Source of the DNA: Modestobacter versicolor
Lineage (GTDB): Bacteria; Actinomycetota; Actinomycetes; Mycobacteriales; Geodermatophilaceae
Reading direction: 5' to 3'
DNA length: 64,000 bases
NCBI RefSeq assembly: GCF_014195485.1
Contig: NZ_JACIBU010000001.1
Coordinates: 3,906,001 to 3,970,000 of the forward strand
Both the position numbers and the translations under genes were made by a program. Shown piece after piece: positions 1 through 10,262 of this stretch. How positions within the stretch are numbered: position 1 is the stretch's first letter; the number at the start of each line of letters is the position of its first letter. The notes below the pieces were generated by a model. It made no database searches, was not told where the DNA came from, and saw only the letters and a list, made by a program, of their open reading frames with translations.

Positions 1-434
1 AGTACGGCATCCTCGCCGGCTACCCGATGGTCGGCGTGAAGGCGACGCTGATCGACGGTCAGTACCACGAGGTCGACTCCTCGGAGATGGCCTTCAAGAT
101 CGCCGGCTCGATGGTCTTCAAGGAGGCCGCACGCAAGGCCAGCCCGGCCCTGCTCGAGCCGCTGATGGCCGTCGAGGTCGTCACCCCCGAGGACTACATG
201 GGTGACGTCATCGGCGACCTGAACTCCCGCCGCGGGACCATCCAGGCGATGGAGGAGCGCTCCGGCGCTCGCGTCGTCCGGGCCCTGGTGCCGCTGTCGG
301 AGATGTTCGGCTACGTGGGCGACCTGCGCAGCCGCACCCAGGGACGGGCGAGCTACACCATGGTGTTCGACTCGTACGCCGAGGTCCCGGCCAACGTCGC
401 CAAGGAGATCATCGCCAAGGCGACTGGCGAATAA
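1..434 (+). CDS. fusA: Elongation factor G, C-terminal part (5' end outside window)
   Basis: The reading frame is already open at base 3 and ends with TAA at 432-434, so only the last ~144 residues are present. They match domains IV-V of EF-G: the stretch [16 protein letters not shown] leads into a conserved block with [31 protein letters not shown] and the Tyr-Val-Gly-Asp-Leu-Arg-Ser-x-Thr-Gln-Gly segment. EF-G is the GTPase that drives ribosomal translocation; its G domain lies upstream of the window. It sits 97 bp before tuf, the usual str-operon order. The gap holds a strong hairpin, which may tune fusA versus tuf transcription. Confidence 0.97.
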   Translation, partial: YGILAGYPMVGVKATLIDGQYHEVDSSEMAFKIAGSMVFKEAARKASPALLEPLMAVEVVTPEDYMGDVIGDLNSRRGTIQAMEERSGARVVRALVPLSEMFGYVGDLRSRTQGRASYTMVFDSYAEVPANVAKEIIAKATGE

Positions 435-443
435 CCAGTCGGT

Positions 444-469
444 CGGCCGCGGGTGACCACCCGCGGCCG
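444..469 (+). terminator. fusA-tuf intergenic hairpin
   Basis: An 11-bp perfect inverted repeat (444-454 with 459-469) has a 4-nt GACC loop and starts 10 nt after the fusA stop. There is no T-run after it. In a high-GC actinobacterium this could be a partial terminator, a processing site or a 3'-end stabiliser. Function is inferred from position only. Confidence 0.5.
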
Positions 470-531
470 GCGAGCACCGCCCGCACCCCCAGACACGCGC
501 ACGACTGCGAAGACACGGAGAGAGGATCCCA

Positions 532-1725
532 GTGGCCAAGGCCAAGTTCGAGCGGACCAAGCCGCACGTCAACATCGGCACCATCGGGCACATCGACCAC
601 GGCAAGACGACGCTGACCGCGGCGATCACCAAGGTCCTGCACGACAAGTACCCGAACCTCAACGAGGCGTCTGCGTTCGACCAGATCGACAAGGCGCCCG
701 AGGAGAAGGCCCGCGGCATCACGATCTCGATCGCTCACGTCGAGTACCAGACCGAGAACCGCCACTACGCGCACGTCGACTGCCCCGGGCACGCCGACTA
801 CATCAAGAACATGATCACCGGTGCCGCGCAGATGGACGGCGCGATCCTGGTGGTCGCCGCGACCGACGGCCCGATGCCGCAGACCAAGGAGCACGTGCTC
901 CTGGCCCGCCAGGTCGGTGTCCCCTACATCGTCGTGGCGCTCAACAAGGCCGACATGGTCGACGACGAGGAGATCCTCGAGCTCGTCGAGCTGGAGGTCC
1001 GCGAGCTGCTGTCCGAGTACGAGTTCCCGGGCGACGACGTCCCCGTGGTCCGCGTCTCGGCGCTGAAGGCCCTCGAGGGCGACGCCGAGTGGGGCGACAA
1101 GCTCATGGAGCTCATGGACGCCGTCGACTCGGCGATCCCCGAGCCCGAGCGTGAGATCGACAAGCCGTTCCTCATGCCCGTCGAGGACGTCTTCACCATC
1201 ACCGGTCGCGGCACCGTCGTCACCGGTCGCGTGGAGCGCGGCATCGTCAAGGTCTCCGAGGAGATCGAGATCGTCGGCATCCGCCCGACCTCGTCGAAGA
1301 CCACGGTCACCGGCGTCGAGATGTTCCGCAAGCTGCTCGACCAGGGCCAGGCCGGTGACAACGTCGGTCTGCTGCTGCGCGGCATCAAGCGCGAGGACGT
1401 CGAGCGCGGCCAGGTCGTCGTGAAGCCGGGTTCCATCACCCCGCACACGAACTTCGAGGGCTCGGTCTACATCCTCTCGAAGGACGAGGGCGGCCGGCAC
1501 ACGCCGTTCTTCAACAACTACCGCCCGCAGTTCTACTTCCGCACCACGGACGTCACCGGCGTCGTCACGCTGCCCGCGGGCACCGAGATGGTCATGCCGG
1601 GCGACAACACCGAGATGACGGTGGAGCTCATCCAGCCCATCGCCATGGAGGAAGGCCTGCGCTTCGCGATCCGTGAGGGTGGCCGCACCGTCGGCGCCGG
1701 CCGGGTCGTCAAGATCAACAAGTGA
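532..1725 (+). CDS. tuf: Elongation factor Tu
   Basis: EF-Tu delivers aminoacyl-tRNA to the ribosomal A site as a GTP complex. The 397-residue product has the full family length. The P-loop GHIDHGKT lies near residues 19-26, DCPGH near 81-85 and the guanine-specificity NKAD near 136-139. Domains II and III follow, with [13 protein letters not shown] and a conserved C-terminus ending [11 protein letters not shown]. The GTG start at 532 is preceded by a purine-rich GAGAGGA. A perfect hairpin follows the gene, which suggests that str-operon transcription largely ends here. Confidence 0.98.
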   Translation: MAKAKFERTKPHVNIGTIGHIDHGKTTLTAAITKVLHDKYPNLNEASAFDQIDKAPEEKARGITISIAHVEYQTENRHYAHVDCPGHADYIKNMITGAAQMDGAILVVAATDGPMPQTKEHVLLARQVGVPYIVVALNKADMVDDEEILELVELEVRELLSEYEFPGDDVPVVRVSALKALEGDAEWGDKLMELMDAVDSAIPEPEREIDKPFLMPVEDVFTITGRGTVVTGRVERGIVKVSEEIEIVGIRPTSSKTTVTGVEMFRKLLDQGQAGDNVGLLLRGIKREDVERGQVVVKPGSITPHTNFEGSVYILSKDEGGRHTPFFNNYRPQFYFRTTDVTGVVTLPAGTEMVMPGDNTEMTVELIQPIAMEEGLRFAIREGGRTVGAGRVVKINK

Positions 1726-1729
1726 CACC

Positions 1730-1766
1730 CTGACGGGCGGCGGCCGGATCGGCCGCCGCCCGTCAG
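1730..1766 (+). terminator. Strong intrinsic-type hairpin after tuf
   Basis: A perfect 17-bp inverted repeat (1730-1746 with 1750-1766) closes on a 3-nt GAT loop and begins 4 nt after the tuf stop. No U-tract follows, as is usual for actinobacterial terminators. It separates the str operon from the S10 operon. Confidence 0.8.
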
Positions 1767-1843
1767 CCGGGTCGGGAGACCCGACCCAGGGTCAGCAGAC
1801 CCACTTGAACTTTCACAACCGATCGGCAGGAGCAAAGACACCG

Positions 1844-2149
1844 ATGGCGGGACAGAAGATCCGCATCCGGCTGAAGGCCTATGACCACGAGGCGATCGAT
1901 GCCTCGGCGCGGCGCATCGTGGACACGGTGACCAAGACCGGAGCGCGCGTCGTCGGCCCGGTGCCGCTGCCGACGGAGAAGAACGTCTACTGCGTCATCC
2001 GCTCGCCGCACAAGTACAAGGACTCGCGCGAGCACTTCGAGATGCGCACGCACAAGCGGCTCATCGACATCCTCGACCCGACGCCGAAGACGGTCGACGC
2101 GCTCATGCGCATCGACCTGCCGGCCTCGGTCGACGTCAACATCCAGTAA
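1844..2149 (+). CDS. rpsJ: 30S ribosomal protein S10 (NusE)
   Basis: S10 sits in the 30S head and also acts as NusE in antitermination complexes. From the ATG at 1844 the product is 101 residues ([19 protein letters not shown]...), the standard actinobacterial length. It has the [23 protein letters not shown] core and the THKRLIDI segment. The frame stays open upstream to 1673, but the ATG is preceded by GGCAGGAG with a normal gap and matches the family start. It is the first gene of the S10 operon. Confidence 0.97.
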   Translation: MAGQKIRIRLKAYDHEAIDASARRIVDTVTKTGARVVGPVPLPTEKNVYCVIRSPHKYKDSREHFEMRTHKRLIDILDPTPKTVDALMRIDLPASVDVNIQ

Positions 2150-2163
2150 GGGCTGTCCCAGAC

Positions 2164-2829
2164 ATGGCGAGCACATTCCGTGGTCTCCTCGGCGAGAAGC
2201 TGGGGATGACCCAGGTCTTCGACGAGAACAACCGCATCGTGCCGGTGACCGTCGTCAAGGCGGGCCCGTGCGTGGTCACGCAGGTCCGCACCCCGGAGAA
2301 GGACGGCTACTCCGCCGTCCAGCTCGGGTTCGGCGCGATCGACCCCCGCAAGGTGAACAAGCCCGAGGGCGGGCACTTCGCCAAGGCGGGCGTCACGCCC
2401 CGGCGGCACGTGGTCGAGCTCCGCACCGCGGACGCCGGCGACTACACGGTCGGCCAGGAGCTGACCACCGACGTGTTCGACGGCGTCACCAAGGTCGACG
2501 TCATCGGCACCAGCAAGGGCAAGGGCACCGCCGGCGTCATGAAGCGTCACGGCTTCAAGGGCCTGGGTGCCGGCCACGGCACGCACCGCAAGCACCGCGC
2601 GCCCGGCTCGATCGGCGGGGCCTCGACCCCGGGTCGTGTCTTCAAGGGCATGCGCATGGCCGGCCGGATGGGCGTGGCCACCACGACCACCCTGTCGCTG
2701 AAGGTGCACGCGGTCGACGCCGAGAAGGGCCTCGTGCTGATCAAGGGCGCCGTCCCCGGCCCGCGCGGCGGGCTGCTGCTCGTCCGGTCCGCGGTCAAGG
2801 GCGGCCCCGTGGGGAGTGACACCAAGTGA
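2164..2829 (+). CDS. rplC: 50S ribosomal protein L3
   Basis: L3 is an early assembly protein of the large subunit near the peptidyl-transferase centre. The 221-residue product starts [13 protein letters not shown] near residue 7 and contains the GTSKGKG and [22 protein letters not shown] loop (Gln methylation is a known family feature but not visible here). It lies 14 bp after rpsJ. Its TGA overlaps the GTG start of rplD, so the two are probably translationally coupled. Confidence 0.97.
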   Translation: MASTFRGLLGEKLGMTQVFDENNRIVPVTVVKAGPCVVTQVRTPEKDGYSAVQLGFGAIDPRKVNKPEGGHFAKAGVTPRRHVVELRTADAGDYTVGQELTTDVFDGVTKVDVIGTSKGKGTAGVMKRHGFKGLGAGHGTHRKHRAPGSIGGASTPGRVFKGMRMAGRMGVATTTTLSLKVHAVDAEKGLVLIKGAVPGPRGGLLLVRSAVKGGPVGSDTK

Positions 2830-3614
2830 GCCAGTCGATCGCCGAGTCCAAGGCGCAGGCGCGGACCGACCGCGAGGTCCCGGTCCGCAACGCGGCGGGG
2901 GAGAGCGCCGGCAGCGTCACGCTGCCCGGTGACCTCTTCGACGCCAGCGCCAACGTCTCCCTCATGCACCAGGTCGTGGTGGCCCAGCTGGCCGCCGCCC
3001 GCCAGGGCACGCACTCCACCAAGACGCGGGCCCAGGTCAGCGGTACCGGCGCCAAGCCCTACCGCCAGAAGGGCACCGGCCGCGCCCGCCAGGGCTCGCT
3101 GCGCGCGCCGCAGTTCGCCGGCGGTGGCGTCTCGCACGGCCCCGTGCCGCGCAACTACGAGCAGAAGACCCCCAAGAAGATGAAGGCCGCCGCCCTGCGT
3201 GGCGCCCTCTCCGACCGGGCCCGCGAGGACCGCGTGCACGTGGTCTCCGCCTTCGTCGAGGGCGACGCCCCGTCGACCAAGGCCGCGATCAAGGTGCTCG
3301 ACGCCGTCACCGCCGCCAAGCGCGTGCTGGTCGTCCTCGACCGCGACGACGTCCTCAACTGGGTGAGCCTGCGCAACGTGCCGCGGGTCCACCTGATCGA
3401 GGCCGGTCAGCTGAACACCTACGACGTGCTCGTCGCCGACGAGGTGGTCTTCACCGAGACCGCCCTGGCCGAGTTCGTCTCCGGCCCCGCGACGGGTGCC
3501 ACCGGCGAGGCCAGCTCGGCCGAGCTGCCCGACCTCAGCACCACCGAGGTCGAGGAGACCGCCCCCTCGATCGCCCCGGCGACCACCGAGGACACCACTG
3601 AGGAGAAGGCATGA
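2826..3614 (+). CDS. rplD: 50S ribosomal protein L4, with C-terminal extension
   Basis: L4 lines the exit tunnel and, in some bacteria, autoregulates the S10 operon. The 262-residue product has the family core ([28 protein letters not shown], then the positively charged tunnel loop with [12 protein letters not shown]). After the usual end near residue 215 there is a low-complexity tail rich in Ala, Ser, Thr and Glu. The GTG start at 2826 forms a GTGA overlap with rplC, and the gene ends in an ATGA overlap with rplW. Confidence 0.96.
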   Translation: MSQSIAESKAQARTDREVPVRNAAGESAGSVTLPGDLFDASANVSLMHQVVVAQLAAARQGTHSTKTRAQVSGTGAKPYRQKGTGRARQGSLRAPQFAGGGVSHGPVPRNYEQKTPKKMKAAALRGALSDRAREDRVHVVSAFVEGDAPSTKAAIKVLDAVTAAKRVLVVLDRDDVLNWVSLRNVPRVHLIEAGQLNTYDVLVADEVVFTETALAEFVSGPATGATGEASSAELPDLSTTEVEETAPSIAPATTEDTTEEKA

Positions 3615-3913
3615 GCGTCCGCGACCCCCGGGACGTCCTGCTGTCCCCGGTCATCTCGGAGAAGAGCTACGGCCTCCTGGACGAGAACAAGTACACGTTC
3701 ATCGTCCGGCCCGACGCCAACAAGACCCAGATCAAGATCGCTGTGCAGCAGGTCTTCAACGTGAAGGTCCTCGCCGTCAACACGATCAACCGTCAGGGCA
3801 AGAGGAAGCGCTCGAAGGGCGCTGTGATGGGCAAGCGCAAGGACACCAAGCGCGCCATCGTCTCCGTGGCCCCCGGCGACCGCATCGAGCTCTTCGGGGG
3901 CCCGGGCGCCTGA
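3611..3913 (+). CDS. rplW: 50S ribosomal protein L23
   Basis: L23 sits at the tunnel exit and is the docking site for trigger factor and SRP. The 100-residue product has the family pattern: [13 protein letters not shown], then [29 protein letters not shown] and a basic [21 protein letters not shown] stretch. The ATG overlaps the rplD stop by 4 bp. Confidence 0.97.
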   Translation: MSVRDPRDVLLSPVISEKSYGLLDENKYTFIVRPDANKTQIKIAVQQVFNVKVLAVNTINRQGKRKRSKGAVMGKRKDTKRAIVSVAPGDRIELFGGPGA

Positions 3914-3957
3914 CGGCACCCGGACCCACCGATCGGACCAGAGGACTCTGAGGAACC

Positions 3958-4791
3958 ATGGCCATCCGTAAGTACAAGCCGACGACGCCGGGCCGCCGCG
4001 GCTCGTCCGTCGCCGACTTCGCCGAGGTCACCCGCGACCACCCCGAGAAGTCGCTGGTCCGGCCGCTGCACGGCCGCGGTGGGCGCAACGTCCACGGGCG
4101 CGTCACGGCGCGCCACCAGGGCGGCGGGCACAAGCGCGCCTACCGGCTGATCGACTTCCGCCGGGCGGACAAGGACGGCGTGCCGGCCAAGGTCGCGCAC
4201 ATCGAGTACGACCCGAACCGCACCTCGCGCATCGCGCTGCTGCACTTCGCCGACGGAGAGAAGCGCTACATCATCGCCCCGGCGAAGCTGAAGCAGGGCG
4301 ACACGGTCGAGTGCGGCCCCGCGGCCGACATCAAGCCGGGCAACAACCTGCCGCTGCGCAACATCCCGGTCGGCACGGTCATCCACGCCATCGAGCTGCG
4401 GCCCGGTGGCGGCGCGAAGATCGCCCGCTCGGCTGGCACCAGCGTCCAGCTGGTGGCCCGCGAGGGTCGCTTCGCCCAGCTGCGCATGCCGTCCGGCGAG
4501 ATCCGCAACGTCGACGTCCGCTGCCGCGCCACCATCGGCGAGGTCGGCAACGCCGAGCAGTCCAACATCAACTGGGGCAAGGCCGGCCGCATGCGGTGGA
4601 AGGGCAAGCGCCCGACCGTCCGCGGTGTCGCCATGAACCCGGTCGACCACCCGCACGGTGGTGGTGAGGGCAAGACCTCCGGTGGCCGGCACCCGGTCAA
4701 CCCCAAGGGCAAGCCGGAGGGCCGGACGCGCAAGCGGAAGGCCAGTGACGCCCTGATCGTGCGCCGCCGGCGCACCAACAAGAAGCGCTGA
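3958..4791 (+). CDS. rplB: 50S ribosomal protein L2
   Basis: L2 is a primary 23S rRNA binder needed for subunit joining and peptidyl transfer. The 277-residue product is full length. It contains [19 protein letters not shown], the OB-like core and the universally conserved C-terminal loop [17 protein letters not shown] with its essential His. A 44-bp gap separates it from rplW. GAGGA precedes the ATG. Confidence 0.98.
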   Translation: MAIRKYKPTTPGRRGSSVADFAEVTRDHPEKSLVRPLHGRGGRNVHGRVTARHQGGGHKRAYRLIDFRRADKDGVPAKVAHIEYDPNRTSRIALLHFADGEKRYIIAPAKLKQGDTVECGPAADIKPGNNLPLRNIPVGTVIHAIELRPGGGAKIARSAGTSVQLVAREGRFAQLRMPSGEIRNVDVRCRATIGEVGNAEQSNINWGKAGRMRWKGKRPTVRGVAMNPVDHPHGGGEGKTSGGRHPVNPKGKPEGRTRKRKASDALIVRRRRTNKKR

Positions 4792-4814
4792 GCGGGTAGA
4801 GGAGTCCGACAGAC

Positions 4815-5096
4815 ATGCCACGCAGCCTCAAGAAGGGCCCGTTCGTCGACGACCACCTGCTCGCCAAGGTGGACGCCCAGAACGACAAGGGCACCAAGAA
4901 CGTCATCCGCACCTGGTCGCGGCGCTCGACGATCATCCCCGACATGCTCGGGCACACGATCGCCGTGCACGACGGCCGCAAGCACGTCCCGGTGTTCGTC
5001 ACCGAGGCGATGGTCGGGCACAAGCTCGGCGAGTTCGCGCCCACGCGCACCTTCCGTGGGCACATCAAGGACGACCGCCGGTCGCGGCGCGGCTGA
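4815..5096 (+). CDS. rpsS: 30S ribosomal protein S19
   Basis: S19 forms part of the 30S head and the inter-subunit bridge region with S13. The 93-residue product starts [12 protein letters not shown] and carries [25 protein letters not shown] and the basic C-terminus [12 protein letters not shown]. It follows rplB by 23 bp, with GTAGAGGAG upstream. Confidence 0.98.
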   Translation: MPRSLKKGPFVDDHLLAKVDAQNDKGTKNVIRTWSRRSTIIPDMLGHTIAVHDGRKHVPVFVTEAMVGHKLGEFAPTRTFRGHIKDDRRSRRG

Positions 5097-5117
5097 CCAG
5101 GTAGAGAAGAGAGTCAC

Positions 5118-5585
5118 ATGACTTCCCAGTTGGGACAGGAGACGCCGGTCGCCCGGGCCACCGCCCGGTTCGTCCGCGTCACCCCCATGAAGGCCCGGCG
5201 GGTGGTGGACATGATCCGCTACCTGCCGACCGATGAGGCACTCGCCCTGCTGCGCTTCGCGCCGCAGACCGCGAGCGAGCCGGTGGCCAAGGTCGTCGCC
5301 AGCGCCGTCGCCAACGCAGAGCACAACCTGCGTCTGGACCCGACCGCGCTCGTCGTCTCCGCCGCGTTCGTCGACGAGGGCCCCACGCTCAAGCGGATCC
5401 GTCCGCGTGCGCAGGGCCGGGCATTCCGCATCAACAAGCGGACCAGCCACATCACCGTCGAGGTGAGCGAGGTGACCACCAGCGCGGAGCTCGCGCAGCG
5501 GTCGCGCAAGGCACGTCGGGACACCGGCCAGTCCGGTCCCGCCACCCAGCAGCAGAAGAGCAACACGAGGGGAGGGACCCGCTAG
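5118..5585 (+). CDS. rplV: 50S ribosomal protein L22, with C-terminal extension
   Basis: L22 lines the nascent-peptide tunnel. The 155-residue product has the core [23 protein letters not shown] and the tunnel hairpin with [22 protein letters not shown]. It carries about 30 extra residues, with Gln, Ser and Gly runs, beyond the usual end. Its TAG overlaps the GTG start of rpsC by one base. Confidence 0.97.
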   Translation: MTSQLGQETPVARATARFVRVTPMKARRVVDMIRYLPTDEALALLRFAPQTASEPVAKVVASAVANAEHNLRLDPTALVVSAAFVDEGPTLKRIRPRAQGRAFRINKRTSHITVEVSEVTTSAELAQRSRKARRDTGQSGPATQQQKSNTRGGTR

Positions 5586-6499
5586 TGGGTCAGAAGGTCA
5601 ACCCGCACGGGTTCCGGCTCGGCATCACCACCGACTACAAGTCCCGGTGGTACGCGGACAAGCTGTACGCCGACTACGTCAAGGAAGACGTGGCCATCCG
5701 CAAGCTCATGGGCAAGGGCATGGAGCGCGCCGGCATCTCGAAGGTGGAGATCGAGCGCACCCGTGACCGCGTCCGCGTGGACATCCACACCGCTCGCCCG
5801 GGCATCGTCATCGGCCGCCGCGGCGCCGAGGCCGACCGCATCCGCGGCGAGCTGGAGAAGCTCACCGGCAAGCAGGTGCAGCTGAACATCCTCGAGGTCA
5901 AGAACCCCGAGTCCGACGCGCAGCTGGTCGCCCAGGGCGTCGCCGAGCAGCTCTCCAGCCGGGTCAGCTTCCGCCGTGCCATGCGCAAGGCGATGCAGTC
6001 CGCGCAGCGCAGCCCGCAGGTCAAGGGCATCCGGGTGCAGTGCTCGGGTCGCCTCGGCGGCACGGAGATGAGCCGGTCGGAGTTCTACCGCGAGGGTCGG
6101 GTGCCCCTGCACACGCTCCGCGCGAACATCGACTACGGCATCTACGAGGCCCGCACGACCTTCGGCCGCATCGGCGTGAAGGTCTGGATCTACAAGGGCG
6201 ACGCCAGCGGTTCGCGCGCCGAGCGGGAGGCCCTCGAGGCCCTCGCCCAGCGTCAGCAGCGCCGTGAGCGGGCCCAGCGCCCGCAGCGCCGGTCGGGTTC
6301 GACCGGCACCACCGCCGGCGGGACCGAGGCCGGTCGCGCCGCCGCCGAGGGGCCGACCAGCCCGGTGGAGGACACCACGGCAGCCGCCGTGGCCGTCACC
6401 TCCGGTGAGGTCGCTCCCGAGCAGAGCGTCGGCGAGGCAGTCGGCGCCGAGGGCACCGCGACGGCGCAGGCCGCCGGTGCCGAGAACACGGAGGCCTGA
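5585..6499 (+). CDS. rpsC: 30S ribosomal protein S3, with long C-terminal extension
   Basis: S3 lies at the mRNA entry tunnel and contributes to helicase activity. The KH domain is visible ([20 protein letters not shown] near residues 76-97), as is the C-terminal domain [34 protein letters not shown]. From about residue 215 the protein continues as a Gln/Arg-rich and then Ala/Glu/Thr-rich low-complexity tail, giving 304 residues in all. The GTG start at 5585 overlaps the rplV stop. Confidence 0.97.
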   Translation: MGQKVNPHGFRLGITTDYKSRWYADKLYADYVKEDVAIRKLMGKGMERAGISKVEIERTRDRVRVDIHTARPGIVIGRRGAEADRIRGELEKLTGKQVQLNILEVKNPESDAQLVAQGVAEQLSSRVSFRRAMRKAMQSAQRSPQVKGIRVQCSGRLGGTEMSRSEFYREGRVPLHTLRANIDYGIYEARTTFGRIGVKVWIYKGDASGSRAEREALEALAQRQQRRERAQRPQRRSGSTGTTAGGTEAGRAAAEGPTSPVEDTTAAAVAVTSGEVAPEQSVGEAVGAEGTATAQAAGAENTEA

Positions 6500-6501
6500 T
6501 C

Positions 6502-6918
6502 ATGCTGATCCCCCGTCGGGTCAAGCACCGCAAGCAGCACCACCCGAGCCGCTCGGGTGCTGCCAAGGGCGGCACCGCGATCAACTTCGGTGACTTCGCG
6601 ATCCAGGCCCTCGAGCCCGCGTACGTCACGAACCGGCAGATCGAGTCCGCTCGTATCGCCATGACCCGCCACATCAAGCGTGGCGGCAAGGTGTGGATCT
6701 CGATCTACCCCGACCGTCCGCTGACCAAGAAGCCGGCCGAGACCCGCATGGGTTCCGGCAAGGGCTCGCCCGAGTGGTGGGTGGCGAACGTCAAGCCGGG
6801 CCGGATCATGTTCGAGCTGTCCGGTGTCGCCGAGCCCGTGGCCCGCGAGGCCATGCGCCGCGCGATCCACAAGCTGCCCATGAAGTGCCGCTTCATCACT
6901 CGCGAAGGAGAGGTGTGA
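6502..6918 (+). CDS. rplP: 50S ribosomal protein L16
   Basis: L16 helps position A-site tRNA near the peptidyl-transferase centre. The 138-residue product starts [15 protein letters not shown] and has [24 protein letters not shown] and [14 protein letters not shown]. The start is 2 bp after rpsC. The stop overlaps the rpmC start as TGATG. Confidence 0.98.
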   Translation: MLIPRRVKHRKQHHPSRSGAAKGGTAINFGDFAIQALEPAYVTNRQIESARIAMTRHIKRGGKVWISIYPDRPLTKKPAETRMGSGKGSPEWWVANVKPGRIMFELSGVAEPVAREAMRRAIHKLPMKCRFITREGEV

Positions 6919-7151
6919 TGGCCGCCGGACTGTCCGCGCCCGAGCTGCGCGAGCTGTCCGCCGACGAGCTGGCCACCCGGCTGCGCGAGTCGCGCGAAGA
7001 GCTGTTCAACCTGCGCTTCCAGGTGGCCACCGGCCAGCTGGACAACAACCGGCGACTGCAGACCGTCCGCCGTGACATCGCCCGGATCTACACGATCATG
7101 CGCGAGCGCGAGCTGGGCCTCTCGGTCGCCCCGAACGAGGGTGTGGCATGA
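6918..7151 (+). CDS. rpmC: 50S ribosomal protein L29
   Basis: L29 is a small helical protein beside L23 at the tunnel exit. From the ATG at 6918 it has 77 residues, with the family pattern [27 protein letters not shown] and [17 protein letters not shown]. It overlaps rplP by one base (TGATG), and its own TGA overlaps the rpsQ ATG by 4 bp. The frame is open upstream inside rplP, so the homologous start decides the 5' end. Confidence 0.97.
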   Translation: MAAGLSAPELRELSADELATRLRESREELFNLRFQVATGQLDNNRRLQTVRRDIARIYTIMRERELGLSVAPNEGVA

Positions 7152-7447
7152 GCGAGAGCGAGCAGACGCAGGCCGCCAGCGGCCCGGGTCTTGCCGGCCG
7201 TGGCTACCGCAAGGTCCGCGAGGGCCTGGTGGTCAGCGACAAGATGCACAAGACGATCGTGGTCGAGGTCGAGGACCGCGTGAAGCACGGCCTGTACGGC
7301 AAGGTCCTGCGCCGCACGAGCAAGCTCAAGGCGCACGACGAGGACAACACCGCCGGCATCGGCGACCGGGTGCAGATCATGGAGACGCGCCCGCTCTCGG
7401 CCACCAAGCGCTGGCGTCTGGTGACCGTCGTCGAGAAGGCCAAGTAA
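7148..7447 (+). CDS. rpsQ: 30S ribosomal protein S17
   Basis: S17 is a primary 16S rRNA-binding OB-fold protein. The 99-residue product has [44 protein letters not shown] and [13 protein letters not shown] short hydrophilic N-terminal leader of ~15 residues precedes the core. It is the last gene of the S10 cluster before a 199-bp gap full of hairpins. Confidence 0.97.
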   Translation: MSESEQTQAASGPGLAGRGYRKVREGLVVSDKMHKTIVVEVEDRVKHGLYGKVLRRTSKLKAHDEDNTAGIGDRVQIMETRPLSATKRWRLVTVVEKAK

Positions 7448-7457
7448 GCAGTTCGGT

Positions 7458-7622
7458 ACCGGCCTCCCGAGGCCGGTGAGCCAGGAGTACCCTGGACGAC
7501 TGGCGCGCCCTCCGGTGCGCGCCGCATCCCGGTCCCGTGCTCGGACGCACCGGCGGCACACGCTGCCGGTGCGTCCGCACGTGGGTACCGGACAGCCGGT
7601 TCACCGATCCGGTCCGGCTGTC
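7458..7622 (+). terminator. Cluster of four hairpins between rpsQ and rplN
   Basis: The 199-bp gap contains four inverted repeats: 7458-7465 with 7470-7477 (8 bp, loop CCCG), 7502-7508 with 7517-7523 (7 bp), 7543-7554 with 7565-7576 (12 bp perfect) and 7591-7599 with 7614-7622 (9 bp). The first begins 11 nt after the rpsQ stop and looks like an S10-operon terminator. The later ones lie in what would be the spc-operon leader. No convincing promoter hexamers could be fixed. Confidence 0.55.
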
Positions 7623-7646
7623 GTCTCTCAGATTCAGGAGCAGGTA

Positions 7647-8015
7647 GTGATCCAGCAGGAGTCGCGACTGCGAGTCGCCGACAACACCGGTGCCAAGGAG
7701 ATCTTGTGCATCCGCGTGCTCGGCGGGTCGGGGCGGCGCTACGCGGGCATCGGTGACGTCATCGTCGCCACCGTCAAGGACGCGCTGCCCGGCGCCGGCG
7801 TGAAGAAGGGCGACGTGGTCAAGGCCGTCGTCGTCCGCACGGTGAAGGAGCGCCGTCGTCCCGACGGTTCCTACATCCGCTTCGACGAGAACGCCGCGGT
7901 CATCATCCGCGACAGCGGCGACCCGCGCGGCACGCGCATCTTCGGCCCCGTGGGCCGGGAGCTCCGTGACAAGCGCTTCATGCGGATCATCTCGCTCGCT
8001 CCGGAGGTGTTGTGA
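7647..8015 (+). CDS. rplN: 50S ribosomal protein L14
   Basis: L14 forms an inter-subunit bridge and is the docking site of RsfS. From the GTG at 7647 the product is 122 residues, the usual length, starting [19 protein letters not shown] with [15 protein letters not shown] and [13 protein letters not shown]. The frame is open upstream, but the GTG follows CAGGAGCAGGTA and matches the family start. Its TGA overlaps the rplX GTG. Confidence 0.97.
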   Translation: MIQQESRLRVADNTGAKEILCIRVLGGSGRRYAGIGDVIVATVKDALPGAGVKKGDVVKAVVVRTVKERRRPDGSYIRFDENAAVIIRDSGDPRGTRIFGPVGRELRDKRFMRIISLAPEVL

Positions 8016-8365
8016 CCATGGCTCAGCCGACGAGCGGGAAGACCCCGTCGATGAAGGTCAAGAAGGGCGACCAGGTCGTCGTCCTGTCCGGCAAGGACAA
8101 GGGTGCGAAGGGCCGCGTCATCGCCGCCTTCCCCAAGACCCAGAAGGTCCTCGTCGAGGGCATCGGCCGGGTGAAGAAGCACACCCGGATCAGCACCACC
8201 CAGCGCGGAGCCCAGTCGGGCGGGATCGTCACGCAGGAGGCGGCCGTCCACGTGAGCAACGTGATGGTCATCGACTCCGAGGACAAGCCGACCCGGGTCG
8301 GCTACCGCAAGGACGAGGAAGGCCGCAGCATCCGGGTCTCGCGGCGCACCGGTAAGGACCTCTGA
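8012..8365 (+). CDS. rplX: 50S ribosomal protein L24
   Basis: L24 initiates 50S assembly. The KOW motif is visible ([19 protein letters not shown]), followed by the family segment [14 protein letters not shown]. The 5' end is uncertain. The GTG at 8012 makes a GTGA overlap with rplN (117 residues), the ATG at 8018 has better spacing from the GGAGG at 8003-8007, and the ATG at 8051 gives the minimal MKVKKGD start. Confidence 0.94.
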   Translation: MTMAQPTSGKTPSMKVKKGDQVVVLSGKDKGAKGRVIAAFPKTQKVLVEGIGRVKKHTRISTTQRGAQSGGIVTQEAAVHVSNVMVIDSEDKPTRVGYRKDEEGRSIRVSRRTGKDL

Positions 8366-8370
8366 CCACC

Positions 8371-8955
8371 ATGAGCGCACCCACCCGCGAGCTGCCCCGC
8401 ATGCTGGCCCGCTACCGCGAGGAGATCGCGCCGGCGCTGCAGTCGGAGTTCGGCTACCCGAACGTCATGCAGATCCCCGGCCTGGTCAAGATCGTCGTCA
8501 ACATGGGCGTCGGCGAGGCCACCCGCGACGCCAAGCTGATGGACGGCGCGGTCCGCGACCTCACCGCCATCACCGGCCAGAAGCCGGCCGTCGTCCGCGC
8601 CCGCAAGTCCATCGCGCAGTTCAAGCTGCGCGAGGGCATGCCGATCGGCGCCAAGGTCACCCTCCGCGGCGACCGCATGTGGGAGTTCCTGGACCGGCTG
8701 CTGTCGCTGGCCCTGCCCCGCATCCGTGACTTCCGTGGGCTGAACCCCAAGCAGTTCGACGGTCACGGCAACTACACGTTCGGTCTGACCGAGCAGTCGA
8801 TGTTCCGCGAGATCGACGTCGACAAGATCGACCGGCCGCGCGGCATGGACATCACCCTGGTGACCACCGCCACCACCGACGAGGAGGGTCGCGAGCTGCT
8901 CAGCCTGCTCGGGTTCCCCTTCGCCGGCCAGACCGTCGTGAACGCGACCCGCTGA
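8371..8955 (+). CDS. rplE: 50S ribosomal protein L5
   Basis: L5 binds 5S rRNA and contacts P-site tRNA through bridge B1b. The 194-residue product has [54 protein letters not shown] and [19 protein letters not shown], all family landmarks. It lies 5 bp after rplX. Confidence 0.98.
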   Translation: MSAPTRELPRMLARYREEIAPALQSEFGYPNVMQIPGLVKIVVNMGVGEATRDAKLMDGAVRDLTAITGQKPAVVRARKSIAQFKLREGMPIGAKVTLRGDRMWEFLDRLLSLALPRIRDFRGLNPKQFDGHGNYTFGLTEQSMFREIDVDKIDRPRGMDITLVTTATTDEEGRELLSLLGFPFAGQTVVNATR

Positions 8956-8977
8956 CCGCGGGCGAGGAGACCCAGAG

Positions 8978-9163
8978 ATGGCCAAGAAGGCTCTTGTCAA
9001 CAAGGCGGCGCGCAAGCCCAAGTTCGCCGTCCGCGCCTACACCCGCTGCCAGCGTTGCGGGCGTCCGCACGCCGTGTACCGCAAGTTCGGCCTCTGCCGG
9101 ATCTGCGTGCGCGAGATGGCGCACGCCGGCGAGCTGCCCGGCGTGACCAAGTCCAGCTGGTAG
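8978..9163 (+). CDS. rpsN: 30S ribosomal protein S14, zinc (type Z) form
   Basis: S14 assembles late in the 30S head. At 61 residues this is the short zinc-binding form. Cysteines at 24, 27, 40 and 43 form a C-x2-C/C-x2-C finger ([21 protein letters not shown]). Many actinobacteria also carry a longer cysteine-free paralogue elsewhere under zinc control; none is seen here. A hairpin follows at 9176-9199. Confidence 0.97.
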   Translation: MAKKALVNKAARKPKFAVRAYTRCQRCGRPHAVYRKFGLCRICVREMAHAGELPGVTKSSW

Positions 9164-9175
9164 CACCTGCACGCC

Positions 9176-9199
9176 GGTCCGCCCCCACCGGGGCGGGCC
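9176..9199 (+). terminator. Hairpin in the rpsN-rpsH gap
   Basis: A 10-bp stem (9176-9185 with 9190-9199, one G-U pair) with a CACC loop begins 12 nt after rpsN, inside a 133-bp gap within the spc operon. It may mark an attenuation or processing site. The rest of the gap shows only the purine-rich GAGAGAGG ahead of rpsH. Confidence 0.45.
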
Positions 9200-9296
9200 G
9201 CTCGCTCCCGAGCACGACCCGGAGCACCACCCACGTCGCCGAGAGGCCCGCGCACGACAGCGTGCGGAACCGCGGTGAGAGAGGCAACACACACCC

Positions 9297-9707
9297 ATGA
9301 CGATGACCGACCCGATCGCGGACATGCTCACGCGGCTGCGGAACGCCAACCAGGCGTACCACGACGCAGCTGCCATGCCGTCGTCGAAGCTCAAGACGCA
9401 CATCGCCGAGATCCTCCAGAAGGAGGGTTACATCGGCGGCTGGACCGTCAACGACGTCGAGGTGGACGGCCACATCCGCAAGGAGCTCGTGGTCACCCTC
9501 AAGTACGGCCCGAACCGTGAGCGCAGCATCGCCGGCGTCCGGCGGGTGTCCAAGCCCGGCCTCCGGGTCTACGCGAAGTCGACTGCCCTGCCCAAGGTGC
9601 TCGGCGGCCTCGGGGTGGCGATCATCTCCACCTCCACCGGGCTGCTGACCGACAAGCAGGCGACCAAGAAGGGCGTGGGTGGGGAAGTCCTCGCCTACGT
9701 CTGGTAA
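9297..9707 (+). CDS. rpsH: 30S ribosomal protein S8
   Basis: S8 is a primary 16S rRNA binder and, in E. coli, the spc-operon repressor. The 136-residue product begins [16 protein letters not shown] after a short MTMT start and ends with [26 protein letters not shown], typical of the family. Two ATG codons (9297 and 9303) are possible; the first sits 8-12 nt after GAGAGAGG. Confidence 0.97.
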   Translation: MTMTDPIADMLTRLRNANQAYHDAAAMPSSKLKTHIAEILQKEGYIGGWTVNDVEVDGHIRKELVVTLKYGPNRERSIAGVRRVSKPGLRVYAKSTALPKVLGGLGVAIISTSTGLLTDKQATKKGVGGEVLAYVW

Positions 9708-9722
9708 GAGGAGCGAGCAGAC

Positions 9723-10262
9723 ATGTCACGGATCGGACGACTCCCGATTCCGGTGCCGAGCGGTGTGGACGTCGCCATCGACGGACGCACGATCAACGTC
9801 TCCGGCCCGAAGGGGAAGCTGAGCCACACGGTGGCCGCTCCCATCACCGTCGAGCGCGCTGAGGAGGGGACGCTGCTGGTGCAGCGCCCCGACGACGAGC
9901 GCGAGAGCCGTGCGCTGCACGGCCTCTCCCGCACCCTCATCGCGAACATGATCACCGGCGTCACCCAGGGGTACGACAAGACCCTGGAGATCGTCGGTGT
10001 CGGTTACCGCGTGCAGGCCCGCGGGTCGGACCTCGAGTTCGCCCTCGGCTTCAGCCACCCGGTCGTCGTGAAGGCCCCCGAGGGGATCTCCTTCACCGTC
10101 GAGGCCCCCACCCGCCTGCGGGTGACCGGCATCGACAAGCAGCAGGTCGGCGAGGTCGCGGCCAAGATCCGCAAGATCCGCAAGCCCGACCCGTACAAGG
10201 GCAAGGGCGTGCGGTACCAGGGCGAGGTCGTCAAGCGCAAGGTCGGGAAGACGGGCAAGTGA
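9723..10262 (+). CDS. rplF: 50S ribosomal protein L6
   Basis: L6 lies near the factor-binding centre. The 179-residue product starts [16 protein letters not shown] and has the two-fold repeated L6 domains, with [21 protein letters not shown] and the C-terminal [16 protein letters not shown] motif. Its stop overlaps the rplR start. Confidence 0.98.
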   Translation: MSRIGRLPIPVPSGVDVAIDGRTINVSGPKGKLSHTVAAPITVERAEEGTLLVQRPDDERESRALHGLSRTLIANMITGVTQGYDKTLEIVGVGYRVQARGSDLEFALGFSHPVVVKAPEGISFTVEAPTRLRVTGIDKQQVGEVAAKIRKIRKPDPYKGKGVRYQGEVVKRKVGKTGK

